NCBI RefSeq assembly: GCF_016899955.1
Contig: NZ_JACJJL010000010.1
Location: forward strand, 61,403-125,402
Direction of reading: 5' to 3'
Origin: Marseilla massiliensis
GTDB lineage: Bacteria > Bacteroidota > Bacteroidia > Bacteroidales > Bacteroidaceae
DNA: 64,000 nt
This document shows, piece after piece, positions 26,569 through 34,266 of the stretch (position 1 is the first letter of the stretch; each line of letters begins with the position of its first letter). The notes under the pieces are model-generated. The model searched no databases. It worked only from the letters and a program-made list of their open reading frames with translations, and was not told where the DNA came from. The position numbers and the translations under genes were made by a program.

Positions 26569-26832
26569 ATGAATAAAGTAAAAATAGAAATAGAATATAA
26601 CGCAAATGGATTACCTATTCTTGAAAGATTAGGAAACCCGTATCTTTCTTTTAGATTAGGAAATCCTAATGAACTTTATATCGAGGGAAATCAAGATGGA
26701 CTTCTTCTATTAGCTAAAGCGTTGCTTGGCATGGCTGAATATGTAAATAGTGATGGCTATCATATTCATCTTGATGACCTTTACAAAATAAACAATGCTG
26801 ATAAAACATTTACAATAAGTAAAAGCGAATAA
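26569..26832 (+). CDS. Cassette 5: Imm32-like immunity protein
   Basis: 87-aa protein. The pattern LLLLAKALLGMAEYVNSDGYHIHLDDLYKINNADKTFTI (about 47-84) fits the Imm32 family of small immunity proteins. I chose the ATG at 26569; an in-frame TTG six bases upstream is possible but unnecessary. The stop overlaps the closing arm AAGCGAATAA (26823-26832), which pairs with the opening arm at 7 of 10 positions plus a wobble. Confidence 0.75.
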   Translation: MNKVKIEIEYNANGLPILERLGNPYLSFRLGNPNELYIEGNQDGLLLLAKALLGMAEYVNSDGYHIHLDDLYKINNADKTFTISKSE

Positions 26833-26885
26833 CAAGCGGATTAATCTCCCCTAAACGGTTGATTATCCGACGAACATTACCCACA
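26823..26885 (+). repeat. attC-like junction 5/6
   Basis: 63 bp. Left outer arm AAGCGAATAA; inner arms CGGATTAATC and GATTATCCG pair with one extra T on the left; right outer arm ATTACCCACA (26876-26885) begins cassette 6. Confidence 0.85.
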
Positions 26886-26890
26886 AAAGA

Positions 26891-27511
26891 ATGAAGAAGA
26901 TGGAAACAGGAATAGAATTGTTTGAATCAATAATGAACTCTTGCCCCCAAAAGAAGGTAGCGAGTTTGTGCAAAAAGTTAGTAAAGAAATGTTCTTTTAA
27001 TAGTGGCGCAGATGCCGAAAATCTATGCCACTTAGCTTATCGGCTTTTTGTGTATGGGTATATTGAAGAAACTTTTGCAGTTTGTCGCTATACGCATGAC
27101 ATCCCCTTTCCGGGAAAAGGGGTTTATCGTGTATGGGATTTCATATTATATATATGGGGACTTGAAGTATTTCTTTTGTATAAGCAAGAAAAACATGAAG
27201 AAGCTAATGCAAGAGCAAAAGAAATAGATTCTATTAGAGCACAACCAGTGGATAGTATATTCAATACCCCAGAAAAACGCAGAGAATTTATTGATAAACT
27301 ATATCAACGTGTTGTTTATCCAGATGTACTGCTTCAAGAGAAGATTGAAAAAGAAGAAAATGAACGAAATGCCAATGAATATCGTTTTTTAGCACTTATC
27401 AGGATGGTAGGGTGTGGCGCAACCGGGCTTTATCCAAATTTATCAGCACATTGGAATGAATTACAGCAAGATATAGATAACTATGTATCTATTCTTTCAA
27501 AAGAAAAATGA
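26891..27511 (+). CDS. Cassette 6: hypothetical, putative immunity protein
   Basis: 206-aa mostly helical soluble protein containing DFILYIWGLEVFLLYKQEKHEEANARAKEI (about 83-112), which looks like a TPR-like helical pair and may belong to DUF6707; I am not sure of that family. No toxin partner is present. The cassette ends ATTACCCACA and TGTGGGTAAC (27516-27525) pair at 9 of 10 positions. The ATG at 26891 is only 6 bp from the opening arm, so there is almost no leader of its own. Confidence 0.65.
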   Translation: MKKMETGIELFESIMNSCPQKKVASLCKKLVKKCSFNSGADAENLCHLAYRLFVYGYIEETFAVCRYTHDIPFPGKGVYRVWDFILYIWGLEVFLLYKQEKHEEANARAKEIDSIRAQPVDSIFNTPEKRREFIDKLYQRVVYPDVLLQEKIEKEENERNANEYRFLALIRMVGCGATGLYPNLSAHWNELQQDIDNYVSILSKEK

Positions 27512-27515
27512 ATTA

Positions 27516-27575
27516 TGTGGGTAACAAGTGGCTCAACCTCCCCGAAAAGTCGGTTAGCCACCGAACATTATAAAC
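27516..27575 (+). repeat. attC-like junction 6/7
   Basis: 60 bp. Left outer arm TGTGGGTAAC; inner arms GTGGCTCAACC and GGTTAGCCAC pair with one extra C on the left; right outer arm TTATAAAC (27568-27575) begins cassette 7. Confidence 0.9.
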
Positions 27576-27591
27576 AATAAAACAAATTTTT

Positions 27592-28026
27592 ATGGAAGAT
27601 TTTGATATTCTAAAGAGATTTGACAATGATAAGCTAATAGATGTTGTGAAAAATTATAAGCGTTACGGCTATGATGATGAAATTCGTGATTATGCTATTA
27701 ATTTATTGGAAGAAAGAGGCTGGAGCATTGAGGATTTGAAAACATTCGGTTATTGGGAAAATTCCGATTACGAAGAAGCATTGATACAATACAAAGCTTA
27801 TTGTAGAAATTCACTGATAGCTGTCTGTGTCTTGGTATTAAGTCTTTGTATGCTGGTACCTATCTATCTTGTATTTGTTTTTATGGCATATCGGAATGTA
27901 TGTAAGTTCTATCAGGCATTAGGGAGAAAGGAAGAAGCCGTATTCTCCTTTGACTTGTGTTGGCATGTTTTGTTGTTCTTCTACCTAAAAGAGAAAATGA
28001 AAGAGGAGTTAAAAGGAATAAGATAA
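27592..28026 (+). CDS. Cassette 7: small membrane protein, putative immunity
   Basis: 144-aa protein with a soluble helical N-terminus (about 1-75) and a long hydrophobic stretch (LIAVCVLVLSLCMLVPIYLVFVFMAY, about 71-102) that likely spans the inner membrane, plus a second weaker segment (WHVLLFFYL). Membrane immunity proteins usually counter pore-forming or envelope-targeting toxins; that role is inferred from context. Cassette ends TTATAAAC and GTTTATAA (28027-28034) are a perfect inverted pair. Confidence 0.65.
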   Translation: MEDFDILKRFDNDKLIDVVKNYKRYGYDDEIRDYAINLLEERGWSIEDLKTFGYWENSDYEEALIQYKAYCRNSLIAVCVLVLSLCMLVPIYLVFVFMAYRNVCKFYQALGRKEEAVFSFDLCWHVLLFFYLKEKMKEELKGIR

Positions 28027-28085
28027 GTTTATAACAAGGTCGAGAAAACAACTTAACATTGTCTCTCACCAAACCATTATAAACC
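28027..28085 (+). repeat. attC-like junction 7/8 (variant core)
   Basis: 59 bp. The outer arms are normal (GTTTATAA; TTATAAACC at 28077-28085) but the inner part differs from the other junctions: GAGA..TCTC replaces the usual CGG..CCG arms. The near-identity of the outer arms of cassettes 7 and 8 is notable. Confidence 0.75.
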
Positions 28086-28103
28086 AGTAAAAAGTAAGAA
28101 AAT

Positions 28104-28598
28104 ATGATTGAAGCATTAAAAAAGATAGGATTCATCGTCACGGAACGATTGGAAAGAAAAGAACTAAGTCCTGATTTCCTTAACCGGTATTCAAATCTTC
28201 CTGCCGATTATCTGGAGTTCTTACAGCAATTTCAAGTCATTACGAATGAATGTGAAAACGTATGGTTTAATTCCATAGAGGACTTTAATGGGGATAGCAA
28301 TAGCGAATTTCGTTGGAATGAATTTGAATTGATGGGACTTGAGACATTTGATGATGATGAAGAGGAAACTGAAATAATACGTTGCTTTTGGGACACTCAT
28401 GTACCTATTGCTTTATCTGTAAAAGACGGATACCGATATTTGAGCATAGATTTATCATCAGAAAACTATGGTAAAATCTATTGCGGAGTTGAACCCGAAT
28501 TTGAAGAATCGGCGGAATTGGTTTGTGATAGCTTCAATCAATTGTTGGAAATGTTGTCTTCTAATGAGAAAGAGGATATACTGACAAATTTCAAATAG
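28104..28598 (+). CDS. Cassette 8: SMI1/KNR4 (SUKH) family immunity protein
   Basis: 164-aa acidic protein with the SUKH-type layout: LSPDFLNRYSNLPADYLEFLQQFQVITN (about 22-50) followed by a strand-rich core and ALSVKDGYRYLSIDLSSENYGKIYCG (about 101-126). SUKH proteins are a large class of immunity proteins against diverse nuclease and other toxins. No cognate toxin is present here. Cassette ends TTATAAACC and GGTTTATAA (28598-28606) are a perfect 9-bp inverted pair that overlaps the stop codon. Confidence 0.8.
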   Translation: MIEALKKIGFIVTERLERKELSPDFLNRYSNLPADYLEFLQQFQVITNECENVWFNSIEDFNGDSNSEFRWNEFELMGLETFDDDEEETEIIRCFWDTHVPIALSVKDGYRYLSIDLSSENYGKIYCGVEPEFEESAELVCDSFNQLLEMLSSNEKEDILTNFK

Positions 28599-28659
28599 GT
28601 TTATAACAAGCGGCTTAACCGCCCCGAAAAGGTAGGTTAGCCACCAAACATTATTCGCT
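28598..28659 (+). repeat. attC-like junction 8/9
   Basis: 62 bp. Left outer arm GGTTTATAA; inner arms GCGGCTTAACC and GGTTAGCCAC pair with one extra T on the left; right outer arm TTATTCGCT (28651-28659) begins cassette 9. Confidence 0.9.
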
Positions 28660-28673
28660 CTAAAAATAAAAAA

Positions 28674-29051
28674 ATGAATAACAATGATTTCATAGACTAT
28701 TTGAAAAACAATCTGCATAACGCCGGAGATGGTTTGATTCGTCAAATTAGAATTAATTTGGCGGAATACAAAATCATTTTGGAATTATCCGTAGAAAATT
28801 CAGAAGGGTGGTTTAACCTTGAAATCATTGCAGAAAATATATCTGAATTTACTATAAGGCAAAAACGAAATGAAGATTTACAAGTCATCTTTAATATGGA
28901 TATACAAATAATAGATGGTCTATATTGCTTCAATTTAGACTGTGTGGAGGTAAATTATGACATTAACCAAATCCGCAAATCTAATTTTTATTTTGTATGT
29001 GAAACTTTTAATGTTAGTTTTTTGCCTTATCAAGAGAAAATTAGCGAATAA
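28674..29051 (+). CDS. Cassette 9: hypothetical, putative immunity protein
   Basis: 125-aa beta-rich soluble protein (IRINLAEYKIILELSVENSEGWFNLEIIAENI, about 23-54), with no family I can name. The cassette ends TTATTCGCT and AGCGAATAA (29043-29051) are a perfect 9-bp inverted pair and include the stop codon. Function is inferred from array membership only. Confidence 0.65.
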   Translation: MNNNDFIDYLKNNLHNAGDGLIRQIRINLAEYKIILELSVENSEGWFNLEIIAENISEFTIRQKRNEDLQVIFNMDIQIIDGLYCFNLDCVEVNYDINQIRKSNFYFVCETFNVSFLPYQEKISE

Positions 29052-29107
29052 CAAGCGGCTTAACCTCCCCAGATAAGGGTCGGTTAGCCACCAAACATTA
29101 TCTGCTT
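29043..29107 (+). repeat. attC-like junction 9/10
   Basis: 65 bp, the longest. Left outer arm AGCGAATAA; inner arms GCGGCTTAACC and GGTTAGCCAC with one extra T on the left; right outer arm TTATCTGCTT (29098-29107) begins cassette 10. Confidence 0.9.
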
Positions 29108-29122
29108 AGAAGCTAATACAAT

Positions 29123-29791
29123 ATGAGCATGAAATATTATCCAAAAGGATGGCATATTTACAATTTCTTGGTTACACCGCAAGAATTGAAAGACATTTTG
29201 CGAGGGTTTCACATTGTGGAACACTGCAGGAGAGTACCTGCGGATTATATAGAAAGCAACTTTGCAGATTTTGTAAGGGATTACGAAAATTTTTACCGTT
29301 TACTAACGTCCGGTGAAAGAATCGATCATATTATACTCAACAATTTGCTCAAAGGCTTTTCGAATAATCTAAGTAAGTGTGCCTATGGAGCTCCCTTTCA
29401 AGATTCAAATGATAAATTATGGTATAAAACAATGGATTTCAGTGAGCCTTGTGTTGGGTTTAATATATTTGCTCTATACCTTGACAAAGAACGTAAGTTA
29501 CAAACCAAATTCAGTTACATAAATTCCCCGGAGAATATCATGGGGGTTCAATTACAATATCCTAAGAAAATATATTCAACAGAGGAAAATAGAGAAATAC
29601 TATGTGATGAGTTGGAAAATTATAATGATGTGTACCAAGTGGTGGTAGAAAGGATTAAGCAATTATGCAGAAATCTGACGATTACGATAGGTGAAAATGT
29701 GCATAGAACTAAGATAAAGATAAGTCCTACTGCATCAAAAGATATTGAAGGAAGTCATTTTATAAAAGAATTTAATTGTATTATAAAATAA
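29123..29791 (+). CDS. Cassette 10: hypothetical, putative immunity protein
   Basis: 222-aa soluble protein with no recognised domain. It opens MSMKYYPKGWHIYNFLVTPQELKDILRGF and has a Cys/Arg cluster EHCRRVP (about 34-40). The ends of its cassette, TTATCTGCTT and AAGCGCATAA (29791-29800), pair at 8 of 10 positions. No toxin gene is linked. AT-rich. Confidence 0.65.
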   Translation: MSMKYYPKGWHIYNFLVTPQELKDILRGFHIVEHCRRVPADYIESNFADFVRDYENFYRLLTSGERIDHIILNNLLKGFSNNLSKCAYGAPFQDSNDKLWYKTMDFSEPCVGFNIFALYLDKERKLQTKFSYINSPENIMGVQLQYPKKIYSTEENREILCDELENYNDVYQVVVERIKQLCRNLTITIGENVHRTKIKISPTASKDIEGSHFIKEFNCIIK

Positions 29792-29853
29792 AGCGCATAA
29801 CAAGCGGATGAATCGCCTATAATGGTCGATTACCCGCTGAACATTATAAGCAG
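29791..29853 (+). repeat. attC-like junction 10/11
   Basis: 63 bp. Left outer arm AAGCGCATAA; inner arms AGCGGATGAATCG and CGATTACCCGCT pair with one extra base on the left; right outer arm TTATAAGCAG (29844-29853) begins cassette 11. Confidence 0.9.
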
Positions 29854-29859
29854 AAAACA

Positions 29860-30825
29860 ATGAAACCAAATTTGATAACAGGTATTTCTGAAAACGCATC
29901 ATATAATTGCCATGGCAATATAGACTTGGCAGTTCTGGCGGCTATCTTTCAAAGAACGGATAGTCGAAATGACTTATTCAGATTATCTGATAAACAATTC
30001 ATAAGCCTATTTCAAATAACCCCCAGCTTCTTTTTGTTTGAATATGGGGAGAAGGTGAAAACACTAATTGATAGGTGTTACTATGATTCAGAGCCTATGT
30101 ATTCTGATTATTTGGCGATTTGGGAATTTGCACAATGCTTACAATCTTTGATATTTGCACCTATTCATACAAATTCATATTTTAATGAATTTACAAAACT
30201 ATATTCATATCTGAATATTATTAACGTGAATCGGTCAAATTTGAAAAACAAGGCGCATTATAGAAATAAACTCTTCCAATCGTTTCTTTTCTCTTCACCA
30301 TATTCTTGGGAGTTTAGCCGACACATAAAACTATCAAAAAATTGTATCACATACAATGGGAATAATATTGAGGATATTCTATCTAAATTCTTTAATGTAG
30401 AGAAAGAAGAAAACGAAACGGACAAGAGTGCTATGATTGACGGCATAAATAGCATACTAAAAACGACATATTCATATATGGTAGGCGAGAAATTATTTAT
30501 GCCTTATCATCCTCAAAAGGATATCTATTCGTATTATTATTTTCATCCCACCGACTTTATCGAATTGTATCAGAATAACAAGGCTCTATTCTATGCGTAT
30601 TTGGATAATAGTGTGGATGGTAAAGCTACTTTTATGAAAAGGGCATTTGTTTATAATTATAGCTTGTTTATAATATCAAGTCCTGATATAGTCATGTCAG
30701 AACTTGATTGTTATTGTAAGCATAAAGATAGGATTCTTGATGTCTTATTTTTATCAAATTCAACATTGCCTAATTCAGTTATTAAGAAAATCAAATTTGG
30801 CTATATAGAAAAAGCAAATGAATAA
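29860..30825 (+). CDS. Cassette 11: hypothetical, putative immunity protein
   Basis: 321-aa protein, the largest of the array, aromatic-rich and mostly helical, with no motif I recognise. The ATG is 6 bp after the opening arm TTATAAGCAG; the closing arm CAGCTTATAA (30830-30839) pairs at 9 of 10 positions. It is the last gene with a matched pair of arms. AT-rich like the other cassettes. Confidence 0.65.
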   Translation: MKPNLITGISENASYNCHGNIDLAVLAAIFQRTDSRNDLFRLSDKQFISLFQITPSFFLFEYGEKVKTLIDRCYYDSEPMYSDYLAIWEFAQCLQSLIFAPIHTNSYFNEFTKLYSYLNIINVNRSNLKNKAHYRNKLFQSFLFSSPYSWEFSRHIKLSKNCITYNGNNIEDILSKFFNVEKEENETDKSAMIDGINSILKTTYSYMVGEKLFMPYHPQKDIYSYYYFHPTDFIELYQNNKALFYAYLDNSVDGKATFMKRAFVYNYSLFIISSPDIVMSELDCYCKHKDRILDVLFLSNSTLPNSVIKKIKFGYIEKANE

Positions 30826-30829
30826 AAAA

Positions 30830-30892
30830 CAGCTTATAACAAGCGGCTCAACCTCTCCTGAAAAGGGTGATTAGCTACCAAACGTTATAATA
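30830..30892 (+). repeat. attC-like junction 11, end of the matched array
   Basis: 63 bp. Left outer arm CAGCTTATAA closes cassette 11; inner arms AGCGGCTCAACC and TGATTAGCTACC pair with one extra C on the left. The right side GTTATAATAATAC has no reverse-complement partner downstream that I can find, so this is the terminal junction. Confidence 0.85.
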
Positions 30893-30901
30893 ATACAGAC
30901 A

Positions 30902-31156
30902 ATGAACGAACAGATAGACAGACATTTTGAGTGGATAGCCGAGAATCCCCGCTACGGCTATCTGATAGCGGGCGGCATCCTGCTGCTGTGGCTCATCGGC
31001 GTGATATGCGGGTGGAAATGGACCTACGAGCCGAACCGGTGGGGATGGTATTGGGTGCGCGACACTTTCGGCGAAAAGGCGTTGCGTATCTGTGTGGGCG
31101 CATTGCTGGTCATCGCCCTGGCAGGTGTGGCGTGCCTTTATTTTGCCACGGCGTAG
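30902..31156 (+). CDS. Imm17-like small membrane protein
   Basis: 84-aa protein with two transmembrane helices (YLIAGGILLLWLIGVICGW, about 20-38; ICVGALLVIALAGVACLYF, about 63-81) joined by a Trp-rich loop. It resembles Imm17, a short membrane immunity family frequent in Bacteroidales. It follows the last attC-like junction by 9 bp but is GC-rich and lacks a closing arm, so it is either the fixed gene after the array or a cassette whose end was lost. The next gene starts 22 bp downstream. Confidence 0.65.
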   Translation: MNEQIDRHFEWIAENPRYGYLIAGGILLLWLIGVICGWKWTYEPNRWGWYWVRDTFGEKALRICVGALLVIALAGVACLYFATA

Positions 31157-31178
31157 GAAACGAAAAACGGAATGCCTT

Positions 31179-31610
31179 ATGAGGAAACAGGAATATAAAG
31201 AGCAAGAGCGGCCACGACGCTACTATTTCTTCGACTATTTGTTTTGGTTGGGAGAAATGGCGCAGCAGCATTACAAAGGCGAGCCACGTCGGCCCGACGG
31301 GGATAGTATGCTGATGCTTTGCATCATGGTTGTTGTCCTTGGGCCGATAATTACCATCGTCTTATGTTTCGACCCTCCTGTACGCGATTTCCTTGTAATC
31401 GCCATGATTGCCTGTAGCGCGGTAATAGTCGATCTGCCCGGCAGGATATATCCACCCTCCCGGCGGAAGGCGGTCATGCGGCACTATGCAGGACGCAGGT
31501 TCAGCCCTGCCCGGTGTTACTTTTTCCTGTTCTCTCTTGCCTTTTTGCTTATCGCCAATATACCCTTATGGGGAACAGTACTAAAATGGATAGACAAAAC
31601 TATCAAATGA
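31179..31610 (+). CDS. Hypothetical membrane protein
   Basis: 143-aa protein with a charged N-terminus, two central hydrophobic segments (MLMLCIMVVVLGPIITIVLCF, DFLVIAMIACSAVIVDL) and one near the C-terminus (YFFLFSLAFLLIANIPLW). Family unknown. I start it at the ATG at 31179; the open frame extends upstream but overlaps the Imm17-like gene. Its stop overlaps the ATG of the next gene (ATGA at 31607), indicating coupled translation. Confidence 0.6.
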   Translation: MRKQEYKEQERPRRYYFFDYLFWLGEMAQQHYKGEPRRPDGDSMLMLCIMVVVLGPIITIVLCFDPPVRDFLVIAMIACSAVIVDLPGRIYPPSRRKAVMRHYAGRRFSPARCYFFLFSLAFLLIANIPLWGTVLKWIDKTIK

Positions 31611-32035
31611 CAGACAGTCGGAACGTGTTTTGCCGCTTCTTCTACATATTAGTGATGCTGCATAAAATCATGCATAGCCATTTCACCGACTGGAACAACA
31701 AAAGGAAGCGCAAGGCGTTGGGGGCCGGGATATATGCCCTGACCATCCTCCCCGAATTGCTCCTGCTGAACGGTACTCTGTTCGCGGCGGCGGGACAAGA
31801 CGAGTATGTGCATCTGGAATCCGACTGTCAGAAGGTCGTCTTTTACGGCGTGTCGGTGCTGGCTTTGCTGCTGATGGCCATCCCTTGGGGATTTCTGGAT
31901 GACAAGAAAATCCGCAAGGAAGTCCGGCAGGAACTCCGTGAGCGTCCCCGCTACTGGAAACGGGCGATGGTGATTTACATTGCGGCTATCGTGGCGTTGG
32001 TGGTAGCGGTGAACATTGCGTTTCCCTACTTATAA
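31607..32035 (+). CDS. Hypothetical membrane protein
   Basis: 142-aa protein with three predicted membrane helices (ALGAGIYALTILPELLLLNGTLFAAA; VVFYGVSVLALLLMAIPWGF; VIYIAAIVALVVAVNIAF). The chosen start is the ATG overlapping the previous stop (ATGA); an ATG at 31586 would add seven residues. With the two genes before it, it forms a three-gene membrane-protein operon after the cassette array. Family not recognised. No gene is seen in the 223 bp that follow; a TAATTTTG at 32250-32257 could be a -7 box. Confidence 0.6.
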   Translation: MTDSRNVFCRFFYILVMLHKIMHSHFTDWNNKRKRKALGAGIYALTILPELLLLNGTLFAAAGQDEYVHLESDCQKVVFYGVSVLALLLMAIPWGFLDDKKIRKEVRQELRERPRYWKRAMVIYIAAIVALVVAVNIAFPYL

Positions 32036-32258
32036 TACTAAGCCGGAGTCAGCGCTGAAGTTCCACAACGGTGGAAAGGTTCATTGAAATAAGCGGAAAA
32101 CTTAAAGTGTTGAAACGGGTCACAAACAGCTTCATAACTTCCAAAAGCCGAAATGAATCATCAGGAAGACTCCAAGGGAACATATTGAAAACCGAGCGTA
32201 AATGTACCATTTTTCCGGCTTTTACGGCAGGATTGCGAGGTGTTTTTTATAATTTTGT

Positions 32259-32837
32259 ATGCAAATGAAAGGCAAGATACGAAAATACATACCGATTTTA
32301 ATGTGGACGGCGCTGCTGCTTGCGGCAGGGTGCGGCGCTCCTCCCGTGCCACCGTCCGACGAGGAGATGGCACAGTACTTCCTCGCGCATGAAGCAGCGT
32401 TCGAGACGCTTCGGGAGGTCATCGCCCGCTGTCCCTACGGGATGTACTATCCGCCCTACGACACGCGGGACACCGCCTGCCTGAAAGGAATCTCCGTGGA
32501 AGACCGGCATAGGCTGGACTCGCTGCTGGCGGCAATCTCTTGTGAGCGGGTGTTCTACTACGGGAAGGAGGCGAAGAAAGAGGCGATGAAGAAGTCCGGT
32601 TGGGACGGGCAGGACACCATTTACACGAGCCTTAGCGTGCCGTACTTCTCGCACGGCTACTCGATTGGCGGGACAAGCAAGGACTTCGTGTACGATCCGG
32701 GACTGGAAGACCATCCCGACGGGCACGTCACGGAACACGGAGATTTGAACGAGATATACCGCAGGGCATACAACGACACCACGCTGTACAAACGGATTAA
32801 GGGAGACTGGTACATTCAGTTGGAGCATGACAACTGA
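32259..32837 (+). CDS. Hypothetical lipoprotein
   Basis: 192-aa predicted lipoprotein (hydrophobic leader ending LLAAGCG, Cys about 25). The mature domain is acidic and helical (PPSDEEMAQYFLAHEAAFETLREVI) with two spaced Cys residues. No family recognised. A second ATG at 32265 is equally possible, since the leader is only two residues shorter. It is followed after 21 bp by another lipoprotein gene. Periplasmic immunity is plausible but inferred. Confidence 0.6.
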   Translation: MQMKGKIRKYIPILMWTALLLAAGCGAPPVPPSDEEMAQYFLAHEAAFETLREVIARCPYGMYYPPYDTRDTACLKGISVEDRHRLDSLLAAISCERVFYYGKEAKKEAMKKSGWDGQDTIYTSLSVPYFSHGYSIGGTSKDFVYDPGLEDHPDGHVTEHGDLNEIYRRAYNDTTLYKRIKGDWYIQLEHDN

Positions 32838-32858
32838 CCGATAACTTAACTGACGTAT

Positions 32859-33737
32859 ATGGAGAAGGGACAACGGAAATACGGGCTGAAAACAAAGGGA
32901 AACATAATATTCCTGTGTGTCGCCATGATTCTGTGCGGCTGCGGCTGCGCACGGCATTACACGGTCTTCCAATACGACAACGGCGACGATTATTCCAGTG
33001 AGGGGCTGTACCGTATCGTGGACAGGAAAGGACGCATCGGCTATGCCGACAAAGAGGGAAAGACGGTCATCCGCCCCCGTTTTGCTTTCGGCTATCCCTT
33101 TGAGGGAGGCAGGGCAAAGGTAACGGATTCCGGCCAACGGAAAGAGGTGCCCGGTTCCGGCGGAGAGTACCATTATTGGGAAAGCGACGGATGGTATTAT
33201 ATCGACCGGAACGGGAACAAGCTGCCGGATTACCGGCTGCTGCAGAGCTTACGGTACACTTATACGGGTGATTCCATCATAATAACAGACGATGCAGATA
33301 AAGAGCAATGCGCAGGCATCCATGAAAACATGATACGGCCTGTCCTGGCAGAGCTGGCATCCTCCCTGAACGGATGCGGAGAAGCGGAGCGCATGGCCGA
33401 CCGAGCTGGATACTGCGATGTCCGCCATTACCTCGAAGTGCCCGGAACGGATTCCCTGCAGGGAGGAAATATCTGGATAACGGTGGACATCCTGTCGTCC
33501 AATAACCCGGATTTCAATCGCTGCTTGAATGCCATTGGGAAAAAGGAGTACTACGCCTTGAAATGGGCGCCGGAATCCCCGGAACAATGCCTTGTGTTCA
33601 CAGAGGAAAGGAAACTGGTCGTCGTGTGGTGCAGCCTGTTCCATGACGGAAAAGAGGCGGTGCAAAAGGTAAGGAAGATATTGGAGCCTTTAACCGTCGA
33701 TTCTCCGAAGTATAAGAAACAAACAGAAGGACACTAA
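32859..33737 (+). CDS. WG-repeat lipoprotein
   Basis: 292-aa predicted lipoprotein. The leader ends in a lipobox region MILCGCGC (Cys about 27-30). The mature N-terminal part carries WG-type repeats (GLYRIVDRKGRIGYADKEGKTVIRPRF..AFGYPFEGGRAKV, about 48-88). The C-terminal half is unrecognised. WG repeats are common in Bacteroidales surface and immunity-like proteins. It forms a pair with the preceding lipoprotein gene. A 23-codon ORF at 33750-33821 follows and is too short to judge. Confidence 0.65.
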   Translation: MEKGQRKYGLKTKGNIIFLCVAMILCGCGCARHYTVFQYDNGDDYSSEGLYRIVDRKGRIGYADKEGKTVIRPRFAFGYPFEGGRAKVTDSGQRKEVPGSGGEYHYWESDGWYYIDRNGNKLPDYRLLQSLRYTYTGDSIIITDDADKEQCAGIHENMIRPVLAELASSLNGCGEAERMADRAGYCDVRHYLEVPGTDSLQGGNIWITVDILSSNNPDFNRCLNAIGKKEYYALKWAPESPEQCLVFTEERKLVVVWCSLFHDGKEAVQKVRKILEPLTVDSPKYKKQTEGH

Positions 33738-33822
33738 AACTTAGAGCTTATGTTGAAAGAAATAGTATATTGGATATTGACCTGGGCGGCATTTTTTAAG
33801 TCGGTATCGTTAGTGAATTGAT

Positions 33823-34236
33823 ATGAACGTCTGGAAATACATATATATCAAGTTCTTCAAGATACGCCGCAGGGTAATCGGAAAAGACGGCGCGGACGAT
33901 TTTGCGGCCATGTTGTTTGTGGCATTTCTTGATATGTTCCTGTATTTTGGAATACTGATACTTATCGACAGATTAGTGGATAATGTATTGTCCACGAAAT
34001 ACGAGCCATTCTTCTTTGCTCTTTATATATTGGGGATGCTAACCATTGGATGGCTTCGCAACCGTTCCATGTGCAAAGGAGATGCGTTCGAGCGCATAAG
34101 GAAAGAAGTCGAAGCGGAGCCTCGGAAGATGCTCTGGGGGATTTTGTCCATCCTGTATATTATATTTGTGGTTCTCTTTTTCTTGTTTTGCTGCTATGTT
34201 GGCAAAAATGGGTTGAGATTTTTAGAACCCTTGTAA
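33823..34236 (+). CDS. Hypothetical membrane protein, paralogue A
   Basis: 137-aa protein with three to four membrane helices. It is a paralogue of the next gene: both begin MNVWKY.YIKF, contain LIDRL/LIDGL after the first helix, and share AFERI(R/K)KEVE.EPRK(M/F)LWG in the second cytoplasmic loop. Tandem duplication with divergence suggests diversifying cargo such as immunity proteins. No family recognised. Confidence 0.6.
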   Translation: MNVWKYIYIKFFKIRRRVIGKDGADDFAAMLFVAFLDMFLYFGILILIDRLVDNVLSTKYEPFFFALYILGMLTIGWLRNRSMCKGDAFERIRKEVEAEPRKMLWGILSILYIIFVVLFFLFCCYVGKNGLRFLEPL

Positions 34237-34266
34237 CAACGGTAATAACCTTTAATGCCAAATGAT

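Noticed and set aside
23816..30892. A CRISPR array
   Set aside because: The repeats are 59-65 bp, separated by genes of 260-970 bp, and their outer parts change from unit to unit.
33750..33821. 23-codon ORF MLKEIVYWILTWAAFF..
   Set aside because: A hydrophobic microprotein is possible but nothing beyond an open frame supports it; it may be a gene remnant.
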